Part shown: positions 1-11,230 of the stretch, one piece after another
Layout of the letters: each line of letters opens with the position of its first letter
Position numbering within the stretch: position 1 is the first letter of the stretch
From: Melampsora larici-populina 98AG31
Lineage: Eukaryota > Basidiomycota > Pucciniomycetes > Pucciniales > Melampsoraceae
Direction of reading: 5' to 3'
Assembly: GCF_000204055.1 (NCBI RefSeq)
Contig: NW_006768797.1
Span: 5,202-69,201, forward strand
DNA: 64,000 nt
Made by a program: the position numbers and the translations under genes
Notes under the pieces: generated by a model
Database searches by the model: none
The model's input: only the letters and a program-made list of their open reading frames with translations
Told to the model about the DNA's origin: nothing

Positions 1-255
1 CTCTGAACTCAGTTTGGAGTCAAAATGAGTGTATCAGAAGCGGAAAAAGAAGTAGATTATTTCAACTCTGAACTGCTATTTACGTCTTCTGATACACTCA
101 CATCAGAGTTGAAAAGAGCATATTCATCTTCCAATATGCTTAACTGCTTTTTCCGTCTTCCAAAACACTCATTTCAACTCCAAGCTGCTTTTTCCATCTT
201 CTGATACACTCATTTCAACTCCGAACTGCTTTTTCCATCTTCCAATACTCTCATT
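1..255. repeat. Diverged short tandem repeat
   Basis: Five or so imperfect copies of a unit built around CTGATACACTCATTTCAACT followed by an AACTGCTTTTTCC segment lie in both orientations. The first copy is inverted relative to the rest. No coding potential is seen. This is probably part of a larger repeat cut by the window edge. Confidence 0.6.
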
Positions 256-309
256 TTAACTTGAAACTTCTTCTTCATTAGCCGTCAGACCAGTCTGGAG
301 TTGTAGGTG

Positions 310-602
310 TTGGATTTGTAGCGCCTACATATGCAGGACTGCATGTAGGCGCTTATTTGAGCTGAAAATTGAATGTAGGCGCTCAAAAATAGCGCCTACA
401 TTTCAAATTAGATATGTAGGTGCTTGAAAATTACGCCTACATTCTGAAATTTTGAATGTAGGCGTAACCAAATGACGCCTACATGGGTTGTTTATCATGT
501 AGGCGTCATTTTAGATGGTTTTCAGCGCCTACATCATAAATGTAGGCGCTTTTTCGTGGGAAACACCCATGTAGGCGCTGTTTTGGCAGCGCCTACATGG
601 TT
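310..602. repeat. Array of 13 TGTAGGCG(C/T) motifs in alternating orientation
   Basis: Motif ATGTAGGCGC, or its complement GCGCCTACAT, occurs 13 times in under 300 bp. Approximate positions are 319-, 345+, 373+, 391-, 413+, 434-, 455+, 474-, 498+, 525-, 540+, 570+ and 589-. Several +/- neighbours form hairpins. The spacing of about 20-30 bp resembles a subterminal transposase-binding array of a DNA transposon, but no transposase or TIR pair is found around it. The open frame at 472-783 runs through the array and is not taken as a gene. Confidence 0.75.
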
Positions 603-1480
603 CTCTTGTGGGCTGCAAATAGCAATGGCCTTTTATAAACTCGGTTTTTTTCATTTTTTTCATTTTGGTTCAATTTTAATATACACAAATCAATTTACAA
701 TCAGGTTATTACAATTCAGTTTCAAACAATTCCTTCAGTTTATTTTATTTTATTTCAAGATACACAATCAGAAAACATCTTAAGATATTATAATCAAAAG
801 AGAAAAGACAACATTAAATAAAATAGAAGAAATACATAGCAACAATTAATTAAATTAAATGAAATTAAATTGAAGCAACTTAGCTAGTACAAGAGAAACT
901 GGAAAGAAACACAGATGCGAAATCACTTACAAATCATAATTGAAAGATCCATCAAAAGAAGCTTAAAATTGAATCAAAGGAAAAGGAAGATTGGTCAATT
1001 AGAGTGAGAGAAAGTGCCGAGAAGTTACTAAAATCAACTTAATTAAACAAGTCTATTACATCAACTCAACTAGCTAGATCATTAGAAGAACAATGATGCA
1101 ATCTATTTGGAGTTAATTTGAATTAATAAACAAATTCAATTACATACTAAATTAATTAGTAATAGACCAAATTACATATCAAATCAATGAATTCAAATTA
1201 TTAAATTAAATAGAAAAGTTGAAAGGAATCAAATGAAAGTGACAAATCGAAATGAAAGAGAACAAACAGATGAGTAAAGAAAGAATAGGAAGTGACATGA
1301 GAAAGGAACTTACATACAAATTGAAATATGTAATAGGGGTTGCGGGAGAGGAAAGCAGTGTGTGAAAGCGTCAATCTTATGTAAATTGGGGGGATAGGAG
1401 ACTAAATTTGCTAGACAGTGTGATAGTGCGAATAGGGAGATGAAAGGTATATAAGGAGGGGGTCTGGAGGCGAAATTTGG
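603..1480. other. AT-rich noncoding stretch
   Basis: A/T-rich sequence with no credible open reading frame. Two complements of splice-donor-like GTAAGT (925-930, 1308-1313) suggest that part of it belongs to the long noncoding element whose end is at 2261, but its left boundary could not be found. Confidence 0.4.
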
Positions 1481-2261
1481 GGAGTTTTAATTGTCCATTT
1501 GTCCAATTTGTCCAAGTGTGTGTGTGTGGGTGCTTATTGAGTAGTTTCTTGTTAGCGTTTTATTTAAAGTGTTAAAATGTTTATTTCAAAGTGTCCTTTA
1601 AAAGTATTAGACTTTTAAAAGTGTTATTTCTTAGTTTTAAAGTCTGAACAAAGAAAGAGTCTGTGTTAACTATCTAGGAAAGATAGTAATCAAATAGTAG
1701 TATCTGTGTGTGTCTCAAGTTTAGTGGTAGTTCTTATTTTTTTTAGTGGAATTCTTTTGGCAAATAAACTTCAATCATCTCAACTCTATCTATAGAAGTT
1801 TAAATCAACTTCTATCATCATCATCATTATCAGCTTTTTTCATTATTATTTTTTAATCCTTACAAAGATCTCAGTTGTGTATTTCAAAAGCAATTTGACT
1901 GTGAAGCATAATTAACCTAGTTGTGTAGTGTTGTGTTAGACTTTCTATAACCCTAGCTTAAACACTTTTAGTGTTTAAGGACCTTGGTGACCACCCAGTA
2001 CAGTCATTAGACTTGTCTGAGCTGTTTCGGACCAGGTTCAGTACTGATTTTATCAGTAGAAAGGATAAAATAACATTATTACAGGTGTTGATTGTGGGTA
2101 GCAGGAAAGATTTGTCTAGAATTGTGCTCCTCTGCGTGAACTTTTGAGATTCTTATAAGGTTGAGGGCAGCTTAACTGCACCTGTTGTACTTCCATTCTC
2201 TCCGGCGGTACTTCATCCCCTCTCCGGCTCAGCCTACGCTACACTGCGTAGGAGTTCTACA
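1480..2261 (-). mobile_element. TG..CA noncoding element, copy A (partial, LTR-like)
   Basis: The segment 1977-2066 (around GGACCAGGTTCAGTACTGAT) is the reverse complement of 19380-19465, and the end 2180-2261 matches 19180-19280 in reverse. The terminus reads TTCTACA, with the hairpin CCTACGC-TACACT-GCGTAGG just inside. It belongs to the same family as 3811-5405 and 19180-21083. It may be a solo LTR. The left end is unresolved and no target duplication was identified for this copy. Confidence 0.55.
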
Positions 2262-2860
2262 CCGGTTGTTTTGGGCCCGATACAGGTCTCAGACAGGGCG
2301 CACCGGAGCCTTTGGTCACCAGGGCTTTGCGAGATCCGGGCACGCAAGGTGTACAGCCATCCCAGCCATGCCCCAGGCCCCGTAAAAAGAGCTGGGTGTG
2401 AGCCTAGGGCTGTGACCCGGACCAGGCCCTGCCCGGCCGACATTGCCCAAGAGGTTTTGAGAGGCTCACGGTACGTGTACCGGGGCTTTCAAACCTAACA
2501 TGATGATACATGCAAAGGCCCTGCGGGCATCTTGGGCCGCAGGTCCGGCCGAGCTGCCAACCCTATTTCCGCCAAAAATCACGCTCTCAATGATCCTTTA
2601 GATTAAATTATATATATCCCAAGATTTACCAAGATTCACATCTCCTACGGTAATCAATATTCCGTCATTTGTTGATATTCTATTGCTGATCACTGATTTT
2701 CCCGATTCCAGACATCTTATTGCATTCCAATATGCCCACTAATAGTATATCTACCCCTGTGACGAGATCATCCCTCAGTCAAACAACAACCTCTTCCAGT
2801 ATCACCCCATCATATTCTGTCTCTGATATTGCCTCCGATACCACCACCACCTCATGCTCA

Positions 2861-3676
2861 CACTACAAGAAATATAATGTTTTCTGGGCAGAAAATTAAA
2901 TTATTGATACACAAAAATATTGAGAGGCCAGGAGAAGGGCAACAAATAAATAAAAATATGCATCTTGTTCCCTGCGGTGAGAGCTTCACTCTCCATATTT
3001 TTCCGTATTTTTACAGTCCATATTGATAAGTGTACTAACAATAAACCTTCACAATCATCCAATTACAACCTGTAACAAGCACTGAAATTTGGCTCATTAG
3101 TGTTTAGAGACACTTTTGATTTCTGAAAATACTCATAACTTTTTCAATTCCGGTCCAAAACGCTTGATTTTGGGTGCATTGGTAAGCTGGAATTGTCCTC
3201 CACATAGTTCATAAGAGGACCACACAGCATGCTGGTCTGCTAAAAAAGATATCATCTTTTTTATACATTTGTACATACAGATCCATAGAATGATTGTCAT
3301 ACTAGCTACATAGTTCTTGATCTTATGAAAGTTCGAGGGGAAGAGTTCAGCTTTCTAATGCACTTAAAATCGAGTGTTTTGATGCAGATTTGACAAAGTT
3401 ATAGGTGTTTTCAGGTATCAAAAGTTTCTCTAAACACTAATGAGCCAAATTTCAGTGCTTGTTACAGGTTGTAATTGGATGATTATGAAGGTTTATTGTT
3501 TGTACACTTATCAATACAGACTGTAAAAATATGGAAAAATATGGAGAGTGAAGCTCTCACCGCAGGGAACAAGATGCATGTTTTTATTTATTTTTTGCCC
3601 TTCTCCTGGCCTCACAATATTTTTGTGTATCAATAATTTAATTTTCTGCCCAGAAAATATTATATTTTGTGTAGTG
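2861..3676. mobile_element. CACTA-type nonautonomous element (long-TIR MITE)
   Basis: 816 bp with ends CACTACAAGAAATATAAT and a complementary ATTATATTTTGTGTAGTG, flanked by the 3-bp duplication TCA (2858-2860, 3677-3679). The inverted arms extend about 270 bp each, with few mismatches, and the middle is unique. The 5'-CACTA end and 3-bp duplication are diagnostic of the CACTA/EnSpm superfamily. No transposase is encoded. It interrupts the hAT transposase between its N-terminal segment and BED finger, in frame. A related single end is at 53011. Confidence 0.9.
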
Positions 3677-3810
3677 TCATCGTGGGTGTGGCAATACTTT
3701 GTCCAGGAAGACGTTCACGGCGTTATGAAAAATGTTTGCCGAGCCTCGAAAGGTTTCATCGACGCCTGTAACACTGAAGATTCCGAGGCATCCGCTACTA
3801 TCTGCAACGT

Positions 3811-5405
3811 TGTGGAAAGAAAATTCACTCGAGTCCTTTTGGGACCTTTATATAGGTTTTTTACTTTCTTTTTTTTATATAGCTGGGGTCACTCTCACTC
3901 TCAAGCTCAGCTCAAAGCAGTTGAAATTTTGCTTTTGGGGGCTTTTTTTCATTACCACTATTCCAGCAACCAAGGGACAAGGCTAAGGTGACACAATACT
4001 AACCTGGGCAAAACTAAACAACAACTAAGGCAAACTAAGCAACAACTAGGCTAGAAATTCCATCTTCAAATTCGATTTTGAGGGTCTTATAACCAAAAGG
4101 GAACCTAGACTGAACCAAAAGAAGGAGTAGTCAGAAGAGGCAGAAGCTACAGAAGATAAAAAAGGAAAGGGCTTACCTGAATCGGTCGAAAATCGAAAAT
4201 TGGTTTCGATTTTGAAGTTAAGGGATGGAGATGGTAGTGAAAGCTGTGGAGGTAGTAAGGTTAGAAAGGTGGCAAAAGCTAAAGAAGATGAAAGGGAAAA
4301 GACTTACCCAGATCGGTCCAAAAGACTGAAATCGAGTCGATTGGGAAGCAAGGCGATGGAGGGGAGTAATTGAGCCACGGCTCATTTTGGAAACGGTCGT
4401 TCCGATCGGAAACGCCAAAACTAAACTAAGAGAACTGATACAGAAGAATCAAACGAGAGAAAAAATAGAATAGAATTCGATTAGTAATTGAGAACAGGTC
4501 AGAAGATAGGAATGAGAAAAGCAAACAGGGAACTTACATTAGGTTTCTTGTTAGGTTTGGAGAAGCTCGAGGTGAGGTATAAAGGAAGTGGAGGGTATCG
4601 AAGCGTTGTAGAGGGTGTGATTGTGGAGGAGTTCTTTTTCCTTTTGATTGTTATCGAGTCTGATCGAATCGAAGTTGTAGCGAGATCGATTTTCTTCTTT
4701 TTTTATCAGTATCAAAAGTTCCCTTTCTAGATTAGAGAACAGAAACGAAAGAGTTAGTTTAAGTCATCGCGTTGATAGTGAAGTTAAAACAAATAAGCGA
4801 CAGTTTATAAAAAAGGAGAAGAGCCTTACCTTTTATTTAGTTATAAGGGTTGCTGAGCCTTATCGTGGTTTTCTTTTCTTATACCCTTATAAGTGGGGAT
4901 TTTAGAAATTGGATTTTTTTTTTTTTTTTTTTTTACTTAGCCAGCTTAGGGGTTTTGTCCTAAGATCCTAGGGTGTTTTTCTGCAGTTACAACTGTAACT
5001 TGCAGGGTTTTAGAGGGAATTAGGTGTGTAGGGTTGTTTCGGGATCTGTAGAAGTTGGGGAACAAGGTTTAGGTGGAATTTTCAAAGTTTTATTATTTTT
5101 TTACTTGCTGCGGGAAAGTTTTTTGGAGAACTGCATTGGGGAACGTAGTAAAAAACAGCTTGTTTACATCTGTTTTTGAACCGTAGGACCTTTACGGGGA
5201 TTCTTAAAGCTGAACTAAAGCTTGTAGATTGGATAATCGAGGTTGGAAGCTTATTTTGGTGGTAGAAAGGTTGGCGAGAAGTGTCTCATTGTATTTTGAG
5301 GGCAGCTTAACGGCGCTTTGGTTACGGCTCTTGGCGGTTTATCCTACTTGGGTTGTTTCTTCCCCTCCAGGCTCTGCCTACGCTCCACAGCGTAGGAGTT
5401 CTACC
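3811..5405 (-). mobile_element. TG..CA noncoding element, copy B (solo-LTR-like)
   Basis: 1.6-kb insert in the BED-finger part of the hAT gene. Its left end TGTGGAAAG follows ACGT (3807-3810), and its right end GTTCTACC precedes ACGT (5406-5409). Removing it with one ACGT restores the hAT reading frame. A hairpin CCTACGC-TCCACA-GCGTAGG lies just inside the right end. On the minus strand a row of splice-donor-like GTAAGN sites occurs at about 4829, 4537, 4307 and 4177. It has no protein-coding capacity. A solo LTR with TG..CA ends and a 4-bp duplication is the simplest explanation. Confidence 0.7.
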
Positions 5406-6861
5406 ACGTGCCTCTGGCTCTTGATAAGTGTGGGGGTACGAAATTGATGATTCAACACTTATCCCGCGCTCATCATATTGAACCTCCAATAACCACTAAT
5501 CAACCAACAGTGGCTGCTTTCTATATTGATGGTGAGCCAGTTCAGGTAAGCAGTTTCCTTCACTTTCCCTCTCATCTGATCTACTTCTCTCCTTTTCTGA
5601 TCTTTTTTCTTTCTTCTTTTTTCTGTTTGTTTTTTTTTCTTTATTTCTTTTTTACATTTGATTTTTTTGTTTCTCGATTTCTTTCTCGATCAGGTGAAAC
5701 CTTTGAATCGAGCTAATCTCAAAGATTGCTTGGTCCGAATGGTTGTCAACCGCGAGGTTCCGTTCTCCTTTGTTGACGCGAAGGAGTTTTGAGAGCTGAT
5801 CAATATGATCAATCCCTCTGCTTACACCCTTTTATCGAAACGGACTGCTGTTACGGATGGAATACTCAACAACTTTCGATCAGCTTGAATGGCAATCATC
5901 AAACGCCTCTCTGAAGTTCCTCACATCAGTATTACCTGCAACGGATGGATCACTCCTACTAATCTGGCCATGCTCGGTGTAACTGCCCACTGGATCGACA
6001 AAGATTTCACTCTCCACGGTATAACTCTTGCCTTAAAGCCCATTGATGGTCCCCATACCGGCGTAAACCTCGCTGCCCTTCTCAAGCATACCCTGGACTT
6101 GTTTCATCTATCTGAGCAATTATATTGCATTACGTCCGACAACGCCTTGAATAACAAGACTATGGGCCAGTGCCTTTCAACCATGATTCCTCAATTTGAT
6201 GCCACACAAAACCTTCATGGCTGTGTGGCTCATGTCATCAACTTGGTAGCTAAGGCTGGGCTAGCAGTTTTCAATCGAAAGGATCCACCACCACCTATCA
6301 ATGCGCTTGATCCTTTGATTCCTCAATCTCAATCTTCTCTCCCCTTGTTTGTTGAACCTGCCTCGCACTCACAGCCCCCAATCACAAGTCACTGGCAGGC
6401 CAGTGCCTCCCACCGACCCTAGCAAGTTATGAGCAAGTTATGAGAAAGTTATGAAATGGATATCAAATGGATAACATCCATCAATTGAGAATTTGTTGAG
6501 AAGTGGTTGGGAGACCACCAAAATTGAGATGATGTCATACAGCATCATAAACCTGTACAAACCTGCTCCTGTATTTCCCCACCAAGAATATATACACCAG
6601 GGGGTAAACTTCCTCGGCCTCCGATGGTTCTGGATAGGTGTCCAGGAATCTTGTTGCCAGAACGAAGACACAGCCGTTCCGGTGACGAAATGAGGATAAC
6701 CGTGTGAGAATCAGTTGCTTTCACCGGTTTTTGTGGGTTCAAAACGACCAAAAATTGCAGTCAAAGATGGTATGAAGGTTGGTCAAGACTTGCATGAGAC
6801 AATACCTTGAGCCAAGTGCGACCATCTGGTTGTGATGCGATGTGTTTGACCTCGTCAGTCT

Positions 6862-7320
6862 CACCTGTAGCGTACAGATCCCTCGGTGAAATACCCGAGG
6901 AAATACATAGAAACCTAACGGTATGCTACCGTAACAGAATCGACAGACTTCCCAGACGTCCCAGACATCCCATTTCGGCCCCGTCCAACTGGCAAATTTC
7001 AAATTCACCACTCAGACTTGTCTGTGACTGCCCAGACTTGTCTGTAGCTATCCATCAGACATGTCTGTGGGCTTCCGCGTTCGCGCAAATGAGCCAGACC
7101 AGTCTGCACTCCTGCCGATTTACTTAAGTGCAGACCAGTCGCCATATACTACACACATCGCACCAGCCAGACTGATCTGGATCTGAGCACACAACGATTA
7201 GCCTGAATCCAGACCAGTCTGGCCTTGATTCACATCTACATACAACACACCGCACCAGCCAGACTGATCTGGATCTCAGTACACACCAATTAACCTGAAT
7301 CCAGACCAGTCTGGCCTCAA
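6862..7320. repeat. KDZ left TIR and subterminal CAGACNNGTCTG array
   Basis: The first 288 bp are the left TIR. Nine copies of a 12-bp palindrome CAGACNNGTCTG (or one-base variants) lie at about 7014, 7031, 7053, 7093, 7131, 7170, 7212, 7259 and 7302. The last four alternate as GCCAGACTGATCTGG and CCAGACCAGTCTGG in a direct duplication of about 90 bp. Such subterminal palindromes are the likely binding sites of an element-encoded protein; that role is inference. Confidence 0.85.
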
Positions 7321-8714
7321 TTCACAACACACCTCACAGGTCACAAATCCATGACGAACCAAACCAACATGCCACCAACAAAAGACTTAAAAGGTACTAC
7401 GCTACACCCGGTGCCTACGTTGCCGTTTGTACCCAATTGGAATCCGACTTGAAAAATCGCAACAAACGACGGGCCAAAATACACATCAAATATCACTCTG
7501 TCCTTTCTTTTTCACCCTGGTTAGGAACTCTTCATGTCATTTCTTGTCTTGTCAAGTAGATTTGACGATATCAATTCTAAATTCATGTTATCTTTTCATG
7601 TTGTTACGCTGTCCATCTTGAAGCGGATTCTTGACCAATTGATAGAATTTCACATAAAGGGAAGGTCAAAGACAACGTAATACAATACACTTGATCAACT
7701 TTGGAAGGTGAAGATATGTGTGGCAACACAGGGGTGTTGGTGTCTTGAACCTCTCGTCTTTCTTGCCCGTAATACAGTGGGTTACAATCCGTTCTGACAC
7801 AGTAAAGAGTTCAATCGCAAGAACACTTTTCCAAGTTTATAACAGAGTTCAACGGAGGCGATAGTCCCATGTTAATGCATTTGGTGAATTCAGCTATTAC
7901 TGAACTTGCAATTTTGAAATGGTTCTGTTTCTCACCTATAATACATCTCAGTACAAACCCAAATACATGGGCTCAATTGAAATGGATATTTCTTTGGCTT
8001 CTGCGATACATACATGAGGACACATGACTTACTTCACTCGACAGAGCTCGAGGGAGGCGATAGTTAGTACCATGTGAGACTTGAGTGCGTTCATTAAATC
8101 CAGCTAGTACTAAAGCTGAAATTGTTAACTTGAGCGTTTCTCATCTATAATATATCGTAATACAAAGCCAAATACATAGGTGTCATGATTGTGCCTATCA
8201 TCGGAAACGGCTAGTAATGTTTCCGGAAACACTATTCTGATACCTGTGCTCAAACAGTTTTATAAGGAACATGACGTTTTAGAGACTTGTTTTACAACTA
8301 CATCCCAGAGCATCACAATAGGGCTCAATTTCAATGGATACTTGGACACCTTACATGATACTTGAGCTGTTTCAAATTTCATATTAAAATCCCTCCTGAG
8401 AGAAACTTTTCAAGACAAGAAAACAAATTGGAGCCGGATCCGTTGCAAACAAACCACACCAGAGAGCAGATTCAAAACAAAAACTCAACATCACAAATTT
8501 ATCGAGTTTGAGATCAAATCCCCACTAGTTTGTCTGTAGATATCCAAGTTTAAAAACAAGTTCTTGAGTTGCAGTCAAGTTACACTTGATGAAACAAACT
8601 CAAAGCACACTTAGGAAAAACAGGAAACATAAAAAGAACGATCAAAAACTCAAAAAGAAAAGAAAGGTGAAAATTTGTAGTGATCTTTGCCATTATTGCA
8701 ATGAGGCAAGATAA
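7321..8714. other. Noncoding left interior of the KDZ element
   Basis: No convincing gene. Two diverged copies of a roughly 150-200-bp unit lie at about 7850-8010 and 8050-8200. Both contain GAGGCGATAGT, then a TTTCTCA(C/T)CTATAATA segment and a CAAATACAT segment. A third, weaker trace of the same words is near 7680-7760. This may be the 3' flank of the minus-strand gene or a remnant of another insertion. Confidence 0.5.
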
Positions 8715-10621
8715 TCAGGCAAGATCACATGTAGCACCAGTAACTTGAGCTGCACCCGTCCCCGATGTTTGTTGTTCGCTTGTTTGTCCGGAGCTTTCAA
8801 TGACTTGAGGAATTTGAGAACTACCAGTTTGGGGATCTTGAAGTTCAGACGTAGGTGGCTGATCTTCTGTGGTTCGAGTTTCACTTGGTTGAGGTTGGTG
8901 TTCGGTCATTTGAGGTCCAGATGGGCTCGCTTGCGCTTCAACTTCCTTCAAGAGGATAAACTTGCCGTTCTTCAAATCACTGAGCCAATTACGGCGAGCC
9001 TTGGCGTTCATGGCTGTGAAACCCTTGTCGAAGTCTTCGTTGGACATGGCAGAATTGGCGGGACGTTCAACTTTCAGGTTGCGTTCTTTGAGTGAAGCAA
9101 TTGGATTGGGTGTGCGAGGAAAAGGCTTGTAATGACGTTCTCCAACGAGGTTGACTAGGCGCAAGATTTGTAAGATTTCTAGTAGAGATGAAGAAAAGAA
9201 AACAAAATTTGAACTTACAAACGAGCTCATTTAGCCGCCCACCCAAATCCTTCTTATCAATGTCTGATTGATTGTTTGATGCCTGCTTTTCAGGAACAGT
9301 TCCACTTTTCTTAGCAGCAATGGCTTGAACATCTTCAACTATTGATCCGTGTTGACAATAAATAGGAAAAACTCGTTGTAAATCTGCCTTATCAGAAACC
9401 CACTGAATGATCTCTTCCCTGCTACTATGTTCTCGACACCATCCTTCGCCGCCAGTATAGCTGCTACATGCAATGAGATAATAATCTATTCCAAACATTT
9501 GATGATCACGTTCAAGCTATGATTAAAGTCCGACTACATTAGATTTCTCATTTGTGAACAATATTGTTGAAAGACTTGATTTGAAGAAACCTTCACCTGT
9601 TGTGCTATCTTCTTGAAACTTGTGAGAGAACGTTTCTCCTCCTTAGCAGCAGAGGAAGCAGGTGTCAACAGCTCTCGATCTCTGGCGACTTTCTTTGTGT
9701 TAACTAGTTTTTTGTAGATAGGCCGGTAATGAAGTTCGTCCTCTTCGCTCAGTTTGGGCACTTCGGGAACCAGAACCAAGGAATCGTTGTCGGAGCCATC
9801 CTCAGGGAAAGCAATGGCTGAATAGTCGGGGTAGCCACCAAGAGCGAAGAAAGTTGGCGATTTGAAAACCGCAAGTTGGTCGGGGCTGAGAGCATCATAA
9901 GTGCCTTTGTTGGCTCTGTTGCGAGCTGCTAGAACAGCCAAGGCATTGGGATCTCCTTGAGTAGGCACTAAAACAAAACTTAAGATAAATCAGACATATA
10001 CGACATATACATAATAAGACTTTAAATGATACATACTTGGAAACTTGTTGGCATCGATTGCAAAGCTTAGCCACCTATGCCAAGGATTATCGGCATGTGC
10101 TGTGCCACCAGTAAGACCCCTGTAAAAACATTCTTGTTGGTATACTTATGAAGGTCAACCCTTGAAAATAGAAAATAAAGAAAGACTAACAAGGAACGTT
10201 TGAGCGTGACAATATTGATGTTAGAAACCATTGCAATCATGTGAAGGGTTATTTCTAACTGTTCCAGAACTGCCTTTCCTTCAGCAAGAACTGCCGCGCT
10301 CAACTGGTGGTTAGACAATTTTTGGCGATCGAGTTGTTCTTTGATGCGTCCGAGAGGCCAGAATTTTTTCACTTGATGATAGTTTTGTAGAGTTATTTCA
10401 TTAATATCTAGATCAGTATCTTGGCTATCGGGCACCGGTTGAGTCTGATTTGATTGGAGTTGTTGTTGCTGAGTAGCAGAGGGTGTCGGTAGATGATTCA
10501 CATTTGTGATGGCTGATGCTGTGCAAGACTCCTGACGATGTGGGCGCTTAGCTGCTGGTAATGCTGAATTGGAGTCGGTAGTGGCGTTGAAGCGTGTGCT
10601 TTTGCGAGTACCTGGAGCCAT
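8715..10621 (-). CDS. KDZ-borne accessory protein of unknown function (540 aa)
   Basis: I do not recognise this protein. Five exons fit on the minus strand: 10191-10621, 10037-10119, 9597-9967, 9219-9516 and 8715-9154. They total 1623 nt, divisible by three with no internal stop. The N-terminal 80 residues are polar and Gln-rich. Next comes a helical segment (VKKFWPLGRIKEQL), then a conserved-looking WHRWLSFAIDANKFP block and a middle region with ARNRANKGTYDALSPDQ. A Cys-containing stretch follows (ACSSYTGGEGWCREH), and the C-terminal tail is long and disordered, Ser/Thr/Gln-rich. It has no signal peptide or membrane helix. It diverges from the transposase gene inside the same element and is intact, which suggests selection or recent mobility. 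It is not a TET/JBP oxygenase, a known KDZ passenger: no HxD motif is seen. Confidence 0.75.
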
Positions 10622-11230
10622 GGTGATAGGAGGTAGCTGGGGTCTGATGGGGATATTGATATCAAAATTGAAGCCTCCAAAAATTACACATCAATTCCAA
10701 ACTCCACCGGACTTTACCGGACTTTTTGAATACATAAATGATTGCGCTCACCACAGTTGAGGATAGGACCACATTGCTCGTTTGATAACAGGACGTAAGT
10801 CAATGTGATTTCCTCCTATTGGATATTTTGTTTACAAACTGGTCCATCACATTCACTATATGTGATAGACCAGTTTGAATGGACGTCTTACTTATGCAAG
10901 GGATTTACCTCTAAAAATGAACAGATCTACTTGCATCTAGTAGAAATGGTTTAGATGTAGGTTGTATCCATGCTATCCCATTTAGCTGCGGTGCTCTACT
11001 GTTCTACTGTCCTACAATCAGTCTAGATTGACTGTAAAGGGGGAGACAATACCATCAGACAATGAAAAACGGCCACGTCAATATATGCCAGATTTAATAA
11101 CAATATATCGCCGCCTTGTTATAATCCAGTTGACTTTTAAGGCGGATACTGTGTAAATTTCAAAGCAGCAAAGACAGCTAAATAGTCCGGGTCATCAATA
11201 CAAACACTCACAGGCTTTGCTTGTTGTCAG
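10622..11230. other. Upstream region of the accessory gene
   Basis: Holds an imperfect inverted repeat near 10790-10900 (ACTGGTCCATCACAT against ATGTGATAGACCAGT). No other recognisable feature is seen. It likely holds the 5' regulatory sequence of the minus-strand gene. Confidence 0.4.

Noticed and set aside
1..602. Possible CRISPR-like regular repeats
   Set aside because: Eukaryotic context, alternating orientation and irregular spacers; no cas genes.
472..783. 103-codon frame on the plus strand
   Set aside because: It is made of the TGTAGGCG motif array and AT-rich DNA; no coding signature.
3548..3991. 147-codon frame on the plus strand
   Set aside because: It spans the CACTA MITE arm and LTR-like element B; only the short hAT exon at 3677-3810 inside it is real.
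6370..6422. C-terminal end of the hAT core frame (SQPPITSHWQASAS)
   Set aside because: The same peptide-like sequence occurs inverted at 18900-18945, so it is the arm of element P and not transposase.
7070..7330. Possible tRNA or structured RNA in the dyad-rich region
   Set aside because: The dyads are copies of the CAGACNNGTCTG motif; no cloverleaf or conserved tRNA boxes could be placed.
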